Positions 17,037-25,647 of a DNA stretch of 64,000 nucleotides are shown here, in pieces. Source of the stretch: CAWFZT01 sp963820415 (GTDB lineage Bacteria > Chloroflexota > Anaerolineae > Anaerolineales > Anaerolineaceae). The translations under genes and the position numbers were made by a program. The notes under the pieces are model-generated. The model searched no databases. It was not told the DNA's origin and saw only the letters and a list, made by a program, of their open reading frames with translations. Position 1 is the stretch's first letter; every line of letters begins with the position of its first letter. The stretch covers positions 257,744 through 321,743 of the forward strand of contig CAWFZT010000012.1 in the NCBI GenBank assembly GCA_963820415.1, written 5' to 3'.

Positions 17037-17924
17037 ATGGCACAAATCCTGAACTGGGGGATTACAGTGATCCTTTGGGCGCAGCATTTTAGCCCTGCGC
17101 TGGATCTTCCATTCAAATTTTTTTCCTTCCTTGGCACGGAGGATTTCCTGTTCCTGATCGTGCCGCTGGTGTATTGGTGCATCAACCGCCAGTTTGGAGC
17201 GCGGTTGAGCATGCTCTTCCTCGTTTCAACCTACGCCGTCTCGTATATCAAGGCGGCGGTCAACGAGCCGCGGCCTTTCACCGTCGATCCACGCATCAAA
17301 ATGCTCGATACGGTCAACGATGCCGCCTTTCCCAGCGGGCATACCCAGGGGGCGGTAGTGGTATGGGGTTACCTGGCGACGGCGTTTAAACGCCGCTGGC
17401 TGACTATCCTGGCGATTGTCATGATGGTTTTTATTCCACTTTCCCGCATCTACCTGGGTGTGCATTACCCGACTGATGTGCTCGGCGGGTATATCATCGG
17501 CGGCTTGTTCCTCCTGGGAGGCATCTGGTTCCTGGAGCCGATCGAAGCCTGGTTGGGCAGAAAGGGCTTGTGGTGGCAGATTGGCCTGACCGTGCTGGCA
17601 TCCGTGCTGCTGCTGGTTTTTCTACCAACGCACGACGACAACGGTATCACCGAGGCAGCCCTGCTGTGCAGCGGCGGCATTGGGCTGGCGCTGGAGCGCC
17701 GTTTTGTGCGCTTTTCGTCCAGAGGGACTCTTTCCGGCCTGATATTGCGCCTGTTACTTGGGCTGGTGGTACTCTTAGGGCTGCGTTTTGGTTTAAGCGC
17801 TGCGTTCAGTCCGCTTGGCTCGGAAATGGCCTTCCGTTTTATCCGCTACATGATCATTGGTCTGTGGTTCGTGGCTGGCGCGCCGTGGGTTTTCATTAAG
17901 CTCAAACTGGCTGAGTGCGAATAG
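17037..17924 (+). CDS. PAP2-family membrane phosphatase
   Basis: A 295-residue polytopic membrane protein of the type 2 phosphatidic acid phosphatase family, which dephosphorylates lipid phosphates such as undecaprenyl pyrophosphate or phosphatidic acid. The three-part catalytic signature is complete: KAAVNEPRP, then PSGH in FPSGHTQG, then SRIYLGVHYPTD. Extra helices follow the catalytic core, lengthening it beyond the minimal family size. The N-terminal segment FLGTEDFLFLIVPLVYWCINR is shared with other bacterial PAP2 proteins. GCGGAGG lies upstream of the ATG. Its 3' end overlaps the truncated isomerase-like fragment by 10 nt. Confidence 0.9.
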   Translation: MAQILNWGITVILWAQHFSPALDLPFKFFSFLGTEDFLFLIVPLVYWCINRQFGARLSMLFLVSTYAVSYIKAAVNEPRPFTVDPRIKMLDTVNDAAFPSGHTQGAVVVWGYLATAFKRRWLTILAIVMMVFIPLSRIYLGVHYPTDVLGGYIIGGLFLLGGIWFLEPIEAWLGRKGLWWQIGLTVLASVLLLVFLPTHDDNGITEAALLCSGGIGLALERRFVRFSSRGTLSGLILRLLLGLVVLLGLRFGLSAAFSPLGSEMAFRFIRYMIIGLWFVAGAPWVFIKLKLAECE

Positions 17925-18112
17925 ACATGCTGTCTGAAACCACCAGCTCTATGATAAGCACCGGCAGCCCGGAGCCTTACCTGGGTAAGATTGCCGAAGC
18001 CGGTTTTTCCCATATCCACTGGGGACTCCAATGGGACACCGATTTCATCTACTCAAAGGATGAAATCGAGCAAATCCGGAGACTGGCGAATATGTTGGAA
18101 AAATCTCTTTAG
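17915..18112 (+). pseudogene. N-terminal fragment of a sugar phosphate isomerase/epimerase-like TIM barrel
   Basis: Only about 65 codons remain. The segment SPEPYLGKIAEAGFSHIHWG followed by WDTDFIYSKDEIEQIRRL reads like the first two strands of a xylose-isomerase-like TIM barrel protein, which normally has about 250-280 residues. The frame then ends at EKSL without the rest of the barrel. The ATG used here overlaps the stop of the PAP2 gene; the ancestral start may be the internal methionine at MISTGS. A complete but diverged relative lies on the opposite strand at 21218-21973. It is likely a deletion remnant. Confidence 0.5.
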
Positions 18113-18280
18113 GTAAACGTAACCTTTTTCCATGATTAAACGAGCTTTAACCTGACAATCACAATCACCTCATCTAATAATAGACAATTAAGGTAAATAT
18201 AAGCTTATTAATTCTTTGTGTATGTTCTGGTTATGAAAGTAATAACCAACAATATACATTTATTCGTTTTGTGAGGAAAA

Positions 18281-19846
18281 ATGACTACATCCAATAAAAA
18301 GCTGAAAAAAAACAGGCTTTTCGTTTTTCTGTTTGTCACCTTATTTATCGGTTCGGCTTGCTCTTTGCTCTCACCCGTTCGGACCTCCGCTACAGTCTCC
18401 ACAGCCACACCGGTGGTTCTTTCACTTACCAGCCTTCCTACCTCAACTCCAGTTGCGATCCCTACCCAAGCGCCGCTGATTTTCCCTACCATTACGATTT
18501 TACCCAATGCCACGCTGGTTCCACTCCAACCCTCTGCGACCCAGCCAGAACCGCAGTTATCTGGGAGCGCCAAAGCTTTATTCGATGACAATTTCAGCAG
18601 CCAGGATGCCCCGATTAAAAACGGCTGGACCTTCGACACTAGTGACAGTTTTGACCAGCAATGGCAGCCAGGAATGCAGGTGTTCAACCTTAAATCAGCT
18701 AACAACATTTTTTGGGATTATCTACCGCAAACCTACCAGGACGTGGCTTTGACCATCGATGTACAGCCTACCACACCGGGTTATGTTGAGGACGGTATCA
18801 TATTTGCTATCGTCCCCGGGACTACCAAGAATCAATACTTGTTTTCGGTGGATAACCAGGGCGAGTATTACCTCCAAAAAATGACCAATGACCAGTGGGC
18901 ACCGGTTTCACCGACCAACCAGGCGCCTATCCCCACCACTACTTCGAGCTATCTCAATACTGGGCAGGGCCGCAACCAACTAGGGGTTATTTACCTGGGG
19001 GGAACGATCTACCTGTATGCAAATGGTCACTTTTTAAATTCATACAAGGATCCCAACCCGATCACAACTGCCGGCAATGCTGGTTTAAATTTCCAGACCG
19101 ATAAAGACACTCCGGTGACCGTCAATCTCTTTCGCTACACAGTATACGATGCCCAGAGCGCCCTGGATGCCTGGGGGATGGGGACGCAGCCTTCTACTTC
19201 AGGGACTATCCAGCCAACCAACCCGGTCAAAATATTGTTGGATGACGATTTCAGCAGCCAGGATACCTCGAATAAAAATGGCTGGACCTTTGGCTCTAGC
19301 ACCACTTTTGACCAGGTGTGGCAGCAGGGCATGCAGCAGTTCAGCCTGAAATCAGCTAACGGCATCTTCTGGGATTTCCTGCCGCAGGATTATACAGATG
19401 TGGCGGTTTCCATTGACGTACAGCCTACGACCAAGGGCTACGTGGAATATGGCATTATTTTACGCGTCAACCCTTCCGCCAATAAAAATGAATACCTGTT
19501 TTCGGTAGATAACCAGGCTGAATATTACCTGCAGAAAATGGTCAATAACCAGTGGGCTTCAGTTTCACCGACCAACCTGGAACCGGTGCCATTGACCAAA
19601 TCGAGTTTTCTGAATACTGGGATGGGGAGGAACCAGCTTGCCGCAATCATATTGGGCGATACAATTTATCTGTACGCCAACGGTCACTTTTTGAACTCCT
19701 TTAAGGACCCCAGCCCAATCAGCGCTTCCGGGAATGTGGGCTTGAATTTCCAAACGGATACGGATATCCCTGAAACGGTTAACCTGTTCCGGTTTACCCT
19801 TTATGATGCACAGAGCGCTTTAGCGGAGTGGGGGACCAAACCCTAA
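18281..19846 (+). CDS. Lipoprotein with two tandem LamG/DUF1080-like domains
   Basis: This 521-residue protein has a lipobox near residue 27 (FIGSACSLL) and a Pro/Thr-rich linker. Two homologous domains of about 180 residues follow. Each opens with a DDNFSSQD motif and carries NGWTF, YVEDGI or YVEYGI, NQYLFSVDNQ or NEYLFSVDNQ, TIYLYANGHFLNS and a NFQTD segment. The jelly-roll-like pattern resembles the concanavalin-like DUF1080/LamG group of carbohydrate- or surface-binding domains. The two repeats are about three-quarters identical by eye, so the duplication looks recent. The lipoprotein anchor implies the outer face of the membrane. The ligand is unknown. A GAGGAAAA site precedes the ATG. 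Confidence 0.78.
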   Translation: MTTSNKKLKKNRLFVFLFVTLFIGSACSLLSPVRTSATVSTATPVVLSLTSLPTSTPVAIPTQAPLIFPTITILPNATLVPLQPSATQPEPQLSGSAKALFDDNFSSQDAPIKNGWTFDTSDSFDQQWQPGMQVFNLKSANNIFWDYLPQTYQDVALTIDVQPTTPGYVEDGIIFAIVPGTTKNQYLFSVDNQGEYYLQKMTNDQWAPVSPTNQAPIPTTTSSYLNTGQGRNQLGVIYLGGTIYLYANGHFLNSYKDPNPITTAGNAGLNFQTDKDTPVTVNLFRYTVYDAQSALDAWGMGTQPSTSGTIQPTNPVKILLDDDFSSQDTSNKNGWTFGSSTTFDQVWQQGMQQFSLKSANGIFWDFLPQDYTDVAVSIDVQPTTKGYVEYGIILRVNPSANKNEYLFSVDNQAEYYLQKMVNNQWASVSPTNLEPVPLTKSSFLNTGMGRNQLAAIILGDTIYLYANGHFLNSFKDPSPISASGNVGLNFQTDTDIPETVNLFRFTLYDAQSALAEWGTKP

Positions 19847-19873
19847 GTCCGGCTCCCAAAATGTCAACTTTTT

Positions 19874-19908
19874 CCCCTGCTGCTTGTAACTGGGCGGGGG
19901 ATTTCTGT
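19874..19908 (+). terminator. Possible Rho-independent terminator
   Basis: CCCCTGC and GCGGGGG can pair (one bulge) around a 14-nt loop, followed by ATTTCTGTTTT. It lies just after the tandem-domain lipoprotein gene and shortly before the next promoter. Confidence 0.4.
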
Positions 19909-19910
19909 TT

Positions 19911-19916
19911 TATAAT
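19911..19916 (+). promoter_or_regulatory. -10 box of the ferredoxin gene
   Basis: TATAAT lies about 25 nt before the ATG at 19941, and a GAGGGAATC ribosome binding site sits between them. Confidence 0.45.
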
Positions 19917-19940
19917 AAGTCACTTCACATAGAGGGAATC

Positions 19941-21212
19941 ATGGCCCACAATACTCTCAAATCAGGGTACCAACAACTGGTGGAACGGCTGAACCGATTT
20001 CCACAGGGGGCTCCACCTTCAGAGACGCTATATAAGATCCTGCGTGTGCTTTTCGACGAACGGGAAGCCGGGCTGTTGGCCCTGCTGCCGATCAAGCCTT
20101 TTTCGGCTGCCCAAGCGGCGTGTAACTGGCAGATGGAAGAGCTGGAGGCGCGCAAACTGCTCGAAACCCTGGCGGGCAGGGCCATTCTGGTGGATGTGGA
20201 TGGCGTATATACCCTGCCGCCCCCCATGGCAGGTTTCTTCGAGTTTTCGATGATGCGTCTGCGTGGAGACGTTGACCAGAAGCTGCTGGGTGAACTGTAT
20301 TACCAGTATATGAATGTCGAAGAGGAGTTCATTAAGGCCCTGTTTGTCAATGGCGAGACCCAACTCGGGCGGTTATACGTGAACGAGCCGGCCTTATCGG
20401 AAGAGAATGCGCTGCACGTGCTGGACTACGAACGCGCCAGTGAAGTGATCCGCAGCGCCTCCTGCCGAGGGGTGGGGGTGTGCTACTGCCGGCACAAAAT
20501 GGAGCATGTCGGCCGCAACTGTGCGGCGCCCAAAGACATCTGCATGACCTTTAATTCGTCGGCGATTTCGCTGACGCGCAACGGCTACGCCCGCCCGGTC
20601 GACGTGGCCGAAGGGTTGTATTTACTGCAAGAGGCCTACGAAAACAATCTGGTGCAGTTCGGTGAAAACGTGCAGTGTGGGGTGAATTTTATCTGCAACT
20701 GCTGTGGATGCTGCTGCGAGGCCATGATCGCGGCGCGCAAATTTGGCTTGCTGCACCCTGTGCACACCACCAACTTCCTGCCCGAGGTTGACGAAGCCCT
20801 CTGCAACGGCTGCGGGAAATGCGTCGCCGCCTGCCCGGTGGAGGCGATGGGGCTGGTTTCGGCCAACGACCCGCGCCATCCCAAGCAAAAAAAAGCCAGG
20901 GTGGATCAGGAGCTGTGCCTGGGCTGTGGAGTGTGCACGCGCACCTGCACGCTCAAAGGGCTGGCGCTGCGCTCCCGCCAGGAACATGTCATCACCCCGG
21001 TCAATTCGGTGCACCGGGTGGTGTTGATGGCTGTCGAACGCGGCACCTTGCAGAACCTGATCTTCGATAACCAGGTGCTGGCAAGCCACCGCGCTCTGGC
21101 AGCCATGCTGGGTGCCATCCTGAAAATGCCACCGGTCAAACAGGCCATGGCCAGCCAGCAGATAAAATCGCGCTACCTGCTGCGGCTGCTGGAAAGCCTG
21201 AAGCTGGCCTAG
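19941..21212 (+). CDS. Multi-cysteine ferredoxin with N-terminal winged-helix-like region
   Basis: This 423-residue cytoplasmic iron-sulfur protein carries two classical 4Fe-4S sites in the C-terminal third (CNGCGKCVAACPVEAMG near residue 290 and CLGCGVCTRTCTLKG near 329). Further cysteine clusters lie upstream (SCRGVGVCYCRHK...CAAPKDIC near 173-200 and CNCCGCCCEAM near 252-262). The first 90 residues (ILRVLFDEREAGLLALLP...ACNWQMEELEARKLLETLAGRAILVDVDGVYTLPPP) look like a helix-turn-helix/winged-helix or MarR-like domain. Similar proteins in anaerobes are annotated only as 4Fe-4S ferredoxins. Redox or electron-transfer function is inferred. It is convergent with the isomerase-like gene, whose stop is 5 nt away. 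Confidence 0.85.
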   Translation: MAHNTLKSGYQQLVERLNRFPQGAPPSETLYKILRVLFDEREAGLLALLPIKPFSAAQAACNWQMEELEARKLLETLAGRAILVDVDGVYTLPPPMAGFFEFSMMRLRGDVDQKLLGELYYQYMNVEEEFIKALFVNGETQLGRLYVNEPALSEENALHVLDYERASEVIRSASCRGVGVCYCRHKMEHVGRNCAAPKDICMTFNSSAISLTRNGYARPVDVAEGLYLLQEAYENNLVQFGENVQCGVNFICNCCGCCCEAMIAARKFGLLHPVHTTNFLPEVDEALCNGCGKCVAACPVEAMGLVSANDPRHPKQKKARVDQELCLGCGVCTRTCTLKGLALRSRQEHVITPVNSVHRVVLMAVERGTLQNLIFDNQVLASHRALAAMLGAILKMPPVKQAMASQQIKSRYLLRLLESLKLA

Positions 21213-21217
21213 TTAAA

Positions 21218-21973
21218 TCAGGCTTTACCCATCCTGCGCATGCCGTCCAGGCAGGCGGCAATTGAATCCAGAGGGGAAACAGGGTAACGTTCCTGTTCCA
21301 CAATGTACCAGGCAGTGCGGCCCTGGACATCCACCAGGTCAAAAATTTCTTTCCAGGGGGCCTGCCCATCTCCGAGCAGCACGACCTGGTCGCCGGGCAA
21401 ATAATCGCTCATGTGCAGGGTGACTGCCCGCCCAGGATAGCGCTTGAGACAAGCCAACGGGTCGCCTCCCCCGTAGATAACATGGTGGATATCCAACTGC
21501 ATGATCACATCGGGTGTGGTGTGGCCGAAGAACAGGTCAAAGGGGATCTGTCCTTCCAGTTTATGGAACTCCTCGTCATGGTTGTGGTAGCCAACCTGCA
21601 GGCCGTAAGGTTTCAAGCGCCCGGCCAAGGAATTAAACAGTTCAGCCGTCGCCAACCACGCCCTGGCAGAATTCCGGTGTTCTTCAGGAAGCCCGGGCAC
21701 GAGCAGGTATTTGTTCCCCAGGGTCAGGTGGAACTCGGCGGTTTTCGGTAGGGCGTCGCCTATAAGCTGGTCCACACCGATGTGGGCGCCACTGGCCTTC
21801 AGCCCCAGGTCATCCAGCATGCGGCGTAAATCGGCGGCTTTGTAACCATGGTAACCGCCAAACTCAACCCCTGCATAGCCCATTTTACTGATTTGCGCCA
21901 GCGTTCCCGGCAGGTCCCGGGCGCAGTCGTCACGGACGGAATAAAGCTGCACGCCAACTGGAATTCTTGCCAT
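21218..21973 (-). CDS. Sugar phosphate isomerase/epimerase (xylose isomerase-like TIM barrel)
   Basis: This protein of about 251 residues belongs to the AP-endonuclease-2/xylose-isomerase-like TIM barrel family. VQLYSVRDDCARDLPGTL is the first strand and helix. EFGGYHG, YHNHDEEF and MQLDIHHVIYGG are metal-ligand-bearing strands; the final strands end in HMSDYLPG. The usual Glu/His/Asp metal ligands appear to be present, so it is probably active. Such enzymes isomerise or epimerise sugars and inositol derivatives; the substrate cannot be told. The start at MARIPVGVQ (21973) has GGGAGGGAA upstream; the longer frame to 22042 is not supported. Confidence 0.82.
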   Translation of the reverse strand: MARIPVGVQLYSVRDDCARDLPGTLAQISKMGYAGVEFGGYHGYKAADLRRMLDDLGLKASGAHIGVDQLIGDALPKTAEFHLTLGNKYLLVPGLPEEHRNSARAWLATAELFNSLAGRLKPYGLQVGYHNHDEEFHKLEGQIPFDLFFGHTTPDVIMQLDIHHVIYGGGDPLACLKRYPGRAVTLHMSDYLPGDQVVLLGDGQAPWKEIFDLVDVQGRTAWYIVEQERYPVSPLDSIAACLDGMRRMGKA

Positions 21974-22054
21974 CTTTCCCTCCCGAAGTAAATGATATAG
22001 ATTTGCCCAATTATAGCTTGAATTCAAAAGTGGTTCCCTCAATCAGTGTGCATC

Positions 22055-22160
22055 TGTGTTGGCACATTGGGATTTACCGTAGAAAGTCCCCAGATTTTGG
22101 GTTGTCATGACAACTCAAAATATGGGAGTTCACCAAGACTATTCCCAGAGAACTTCTGTG
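22055..22160. repeat. Palindromic repeat family 1, copy
   Basis: The core CCCAGATTTTGGGTTGTCATGACAACTCAAAATATGGGAG (22089-22128) is an imperfect palindrome. It is preceded by TTGGGATTTACCGTAGAAAG and followed by TTCACCAAGACTATTCCCAGAGAA, matching the 51955-52040 copy in the same orientation. It lies between divergent genes. The few arm mismatches suggest an older copy. Confidence 0.7.
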
Positions 22161-22189
22161 GTAAGAGCTCTTCTTTGGTTTTGACCTGG

Positions 22190-22195
22190 GCTATA
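22190..22195 (+). promoter_or_regulatory. -10 box of the CARDB lipoprotein gene
   Basis: TATAAT followed by GGGAGGG and an ATG at 22215 gives a conventional promoter and ribosome binding site for the frameshifted lipoprotein. This supports 22215 as the original start, not 22298. Confidence 0.5.
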
Positions 22196-22214
22196 ATTGT
22201 CCTGGGAGGGAGAC

Positions 22215-23488
22215 ATGAAACTCAAGTGGATTTTCCCTGCAATTATTATCGGGTTCTTGATAGCCTGTAATTTGCTCTCACGCCCGGTTAAACTGTCATG
22301 CCTGCCATACCTACCACGCCTGCCAGCCCGGCTGTAAGCGCTGCTGAGCTGAGCTATGCCGTCAGCGCCTGTAACGAAAAGATTAAAATGGACAATACGC
22401 ACATGGTGACGATCACCAGTAATGGCTACCAGGTGCTGGTCGAACAGGATGCGGGGTATGTGTGCTGCGCCAAGATAGGGATGGAGCTAAAACAAGTCGG
22501 CAGCCTGTTGAAAATCATTGAGACGAATACGGGCGACATGTGCAAGTGCATCTGCGGCTATCACGTTTCGGCGCAGATCAGTGGACTGGCGCCGGGTAGT
22601 TACCACGTCCAGGTGTGGGGCATCCAGTTCATAGACGTGCAGGAATTAAAGCTGCTTGGGGAGGGGGATGTTACCATCACCACTCAGACAACCTCGAATA
22701 AACCGGTTATTTCGACTGCATTACCTGACTTGATGGTAGAGAATGGCTATTATTCTGTGCGTTATTTTGGCTGCCCGTGGGGAGACCCAGGCGAGGTGCG
22801 CGGCTGGGTGAAAAACATCGGAGACGGAAATGCCGGACCCTTTGAGGTAGAGATAAACAGTGGAACGACCACATTGCCAGGGCTGGAGTCCGGGGTTGGG
22901 GTGTGGGCGTCGGTGCCTTTTGCCAGCGGCCCGGTGGGCGGGGTAAATATCAATGTCGACCCCAATCATAAACTCCAGGAAACAAATAAGAGCAATAATC
23001 AATATAACATTCTCTTTACCCCACCGCCGACCTGCACCACAGCTACGCCCGGCTTTGAGGTTACCCCTTCAGTCACGTCGACAGCCATTCCCGTGCAAAC
23101 GCTGACTTTCACGGTGGCTGCCGCCGAACGCTGGAATATGCTTGAGATAGAAATTCACCGAGGAGATACCGTTCATATTAAATATATGAGCGGAAAATGG
23201 ACGTATTCGCCCCAGGTGGCGCCTTTGGGTGCCAACGGCAATGCCACAACCGCGGCCTGTGGCTCGACCAAACCCGGGGCGCGCTGCGCTGAACCGCTGC
23301 CGTATGCGCCGGATGGAGCTTTGATTGCCACCTATGATAATCCGGCTTATTTTTTGGTTGGAAATGAATTTACTTTCATCGCTGCGCAGGACGGCTTTTT
23401 GAACCTGAAGATGAACGCCGCCGAAGATGAAAAGACTTTGCAGGACCGCAGCGGAGAAATCAGCGTAGAAATTACCATCAAGAAGTAG
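22215..23488 (+). CDS. Lipoprotein with CARDB and lectin-like (LecA/PA-IL) domains, frameshifted near the N-terminus
   Basis: A GGGAGG ribosome binding site and ATG at 22215 start a lipoprotein signal (FPAIIIGFLIACNLL). The downstream protein (from about 22298) is in a different frame. Adding one A to AAA at 22290-22292 joins them into 424 codons. The mature part begins with a Cys-rich region (GYVCCAKIG, DMCKCICGYH). A CARDB-type Ig fold follows (VRGWVKNIGDGNAGPFEVEI, NKSNNQYNI), then a C-terminal module like the galactose-binding LecA fold (LEIEIHRGDTVHIKY, PDGALIATYDN). Surface sugar or cell-wall binding is inferred. The frameshift is discussed under findings. Confidence 0.7.
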
Positions 23489-23521
23489 AGATTGTTTTAA
23501 AAAACTAAAGGAGGCTTTACC

Positions 23522-24316
23522 ATGCAATGGGAACATTTGACATCTCCAGATTTTGCAGAAGCAGTCAAGAACACCGGCGTATGCTTGATTGCGTTCGGGG
23601 TGGTCGAAAGGCACAGCGACCATCTTCCGCTTGGGACGGATTTTCTTAACGGGCATAAGTTGTGCAGCCTGGCGGCGGAAAAAGAGCCGGCCGTGGTTTT
23701 CCCGCCCTTTTATTTTGGCCAGATCTATGAGGCGCGCTGCTATCCGGGCACAGTTACGCTACGACCCACCTTGCTGCTGGATTTGATCGAGGGTGTGCTG
23801 GATGAGATCGGGCGCAACGGGTTCAAGAAGATCATCCTGGTCAGCGCGCATGGCGGAAACAGGCACTTGCTGCCATTTATCACCCAGTGCACATTATGGG
23901 AGCAGAAGCCTTATTCTCTTTACCTGTATAAGGGCGATTTTCCGCAGGAAAAGCAGAAAGAATGGGATGCGATTCTGGAAACCGGCCTGCATGAGCACGC
24001 TTGCGAGTGCGAAACGAGCATTTCGCTGGCCAATCATACTCAATTGGTCAAGATGGACCGTGTTCCGGCGCAGCCGGCGGACCCTTTGAACCGGCTGGCG
24101 CACCTGCCAGCCAACCAGTCTGGGATATACTGGTACAGCGACTTTCCGGACCATTATGCCGGGGATGCGCGCCCTGCCTCTGTTGAGAAGGGCTTGAAGC
24201 TGCGCCAACTCCTGGTAGACGCGCTGGTGGAATTTATCGCCGCAGTCAAAGCCGACACGGTCGTACCTGCCTTGGAAAAGGAGTTTTTTGAACGAGTTGA
24301 CAAATTGAAAGGTTAA
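23522..24316 (+). CDS. Creatininase-family amidohydrolase
   Basis: This 264-residue cytoplasmic protein belongs to the creatininase/creatinine amidohydrolase family, whose members hydrolyse cyclic amides or related bonds using two metals. Metal-ligand motifs are visible: GVVERHSDHLPLGTDF (Glu, His, Asp), SAHGGNRH, and the C-terminal CECETS segment where family members usually have GE-ETS. The family includes creatininase, 3-dehydro-scyllo-inosose hydrolase and mycofactocin MftE, so the substrate is undecided. AAGGAGGC precedes the ATG. The next gene downstream is an MFS transporter; their pairing could indicate uptake and breakdown of one compound, which is inference. Confidence 0.85.
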   Translation: MQWEHLTSPDFAEAVKNTGVCLIAFGVVERHSDHLPLGTDFLNGHKLCSLAAEKEPAVVFPPFYFGQIYEARCYPGTVTLRPTLLLDLIEGVLDEIGRNGFKKIILVSAHGGNRHLLPFITQCTLWEQKPYSLYLYKGDFPQEKQKEWDAILETGLHEHACECETSISLANHTQLVKMDRVPAQPADPLNRLAHLPANQSGIYWYSDFPDHYAGDARPASVEKGLKLRQLLVDALVEFIAAVKADTVVPALEKEFFERVDKLKG

Positions 24317-24354
24317 ACCCGACAATTTATGGGATAATTTCATTTTGTGACTTA

Positions 24355-24398
24355 AAACCTTGCGAAGGTTTCCCCCCTTGGGGGCCTTCGCAAGGTTG
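24355..24398. repeat. Hairpin repeat family 2 copy
   Basis: ACCTTGCGAAGG (24357-24368) and CCTTCGCAAGGT (24385-24396) are perfect arms enclosing a second nested hairpin CCCCCCTTGGGGG. The arm sequence is shared with the copy at 9966-10014. It lies between two codirectional genes, so it may attenuate or terminate transcription into the MFS gene. Confidence 0.6.
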
Positions 24399-24438
24399 TC
24401 ATAAAATCTAATACGTAGATACGCAAAGGATAAAGGAC

Positions 24439-25647
24439 ATGGCTGAAGCATCGCAGACGCTGCCGAAACGTAAAATCGCCATTACCATCGTGGTTGTTTT
24501 CCTTTATTGGGTGGCGTTGTATCTTTTCGTCCCCACCCTGCCAGTTTATGTACAAAGCAAGGTGAATGACCTGGCGCTGGTGGGAGTAATTCTGTCGATG
24601 TATGGGTTATGGCAGATCTTCTCCCGCATGCCCAGTGGAATCCTTTCGGATTGGATCGGCTGGCGCAGGCCGGATATCTTGATTGGGATGGCTCTGGTCG
24701 GGTTGGGAGCATGGATTCTGGCGCATGCCCAAAATTCTACCGGTTTGTTGATTGGGCGCTCCATCACCGGCATCGGAGCGGGCGCCTGGGTGCCCATGGT
24801 AGTCTTGTTTACCAGCCTATTCCCGCCCAAAGATGTGATCAAAGCCACTGCTATCCTGTCGGCAGTCAACTCAATCGGCCGGATTGTTGGCAGCGCCTCC
24901 AATGGCTTCCTGACCAGCCTGGGCGGTTATCTCCTGCCCTTTGAGGTGTCTGTGGGGGCGTCGGTGCTGGCGATTATAGCATTGTTATTACTTTCTGAAA
25001 AAAGGCACCCGCCCCAAAAACCTTCCTTGCGCAAGCTGGGGGTCCTGTTCATTCGGCGTGACGTACTGCTGCCTTCTCTATTGAGCGCGATTCTACATTA
25101 TGGCGATTGGGCGGCATCTTTCACCTTTACGCCCATCCTGGCGGCCCAGTTAGGCGCCAGCGACGCGATGCTCAGCCTGTTAGCCAGCCTGAACCTGGGC
25201 ATGGTGCTGCTGGGCAATGCCTTTTCTACGGCTATGTCGCACCGCTTGGGTTCTAAGAATCTGGTCGTAATCTGTTTCTTGATGCAGTCGCTGGGCATGG
25301 CTGGCGCTGCCCTGGCGCCTTCGCTGCTGGTGGTGTTCCTGGCCCAATGCGTTATTGGATTTGCTTTCGGGGTGGGCTACCCGGTACTGATGGGGTTGAG
25401 CATCGAGAAGGTCGACCACCTGGAACAAAATTCTGCCATGGGTCTGCACCAATCGGTGTACGCCCTGGGCATGTTCGCCGGGCCCTGGTTGAGCGGTATA
25501 TTGGCCAAAGCGATCGGCATCCAGCCGATGTTTGGCATTGTGGCTGGCTGTATTCTGGTATTGGGACTGCTGGGCCAAAGGGTGCTGAAGACCCGCGCGG
25601 AAGTCCTGAAGCAGACAGGCGAGATCCTGTTAATGGACCAGAAGTGA
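24439..25647 (+). CDS. MFS transporter
   Basis: This 402-residue major facilitator has about twelve hydrophobic helices. The A-motif equivalent between helices 2 and 3 is SGILSDWIGWRRPDI. Other family features are RSITGIGAGAWVPMVVLF in helix 4 and MAGAALAPSLLVVF in the second half. AAGGATAAAGGAC precedes the ATG. It follows the creatininase-type gene by 122 nt with the family-2 hairpin between. The substrate is not evident; it resembles the sugar/drug antiporter branch. Its 3' end overlaps a small convergent gene by 18 nt. Confidence 0.82.
   Translation: MAEASQTLPKRKIAITIVVVFLYWVALYLFVPTLPVYVQSKVNDLALVGVILSMYGLWQIFSRMPSGILSDWIGWRRPDILIGMALVGLGAWILAHAQNSTGLLIGRSITGIGAGAWVPMVVLFTSLFPPKDVIKATAILSAVNSIGRIVGSASNGFLTSLGGYLLPFEVSVGASVLAIIALLLLSEKRHPPQKPSLRKLGVLFIRRDVLLPSLLSAILHYGDWAASFTFTPILAAQLGASDAMLSLLASLNLGMVLLGNAFSTAMSHRLGSKNLVVICFLMQSLGMAGAALAPSLLVVFLAQCVIGFAFGVGYPVLMGLSIEKVDHLEQNSAMGLHQSVYALGMFAGPWLSGILAKAIGIQPMFGIVAGCILVLGLLGQRVLKTRAEVLKQTGEILLMDQK

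Noticed and set aside
22298..22400. Internal ATG (22298) as the true start of the CARDB lipoprotein gene
   Set aside because: It has no ribosome binding site or signal peptide, whereas 22215 has a promoter, a GGGAGG site and a lipobox, so a frameshift explains the data better.
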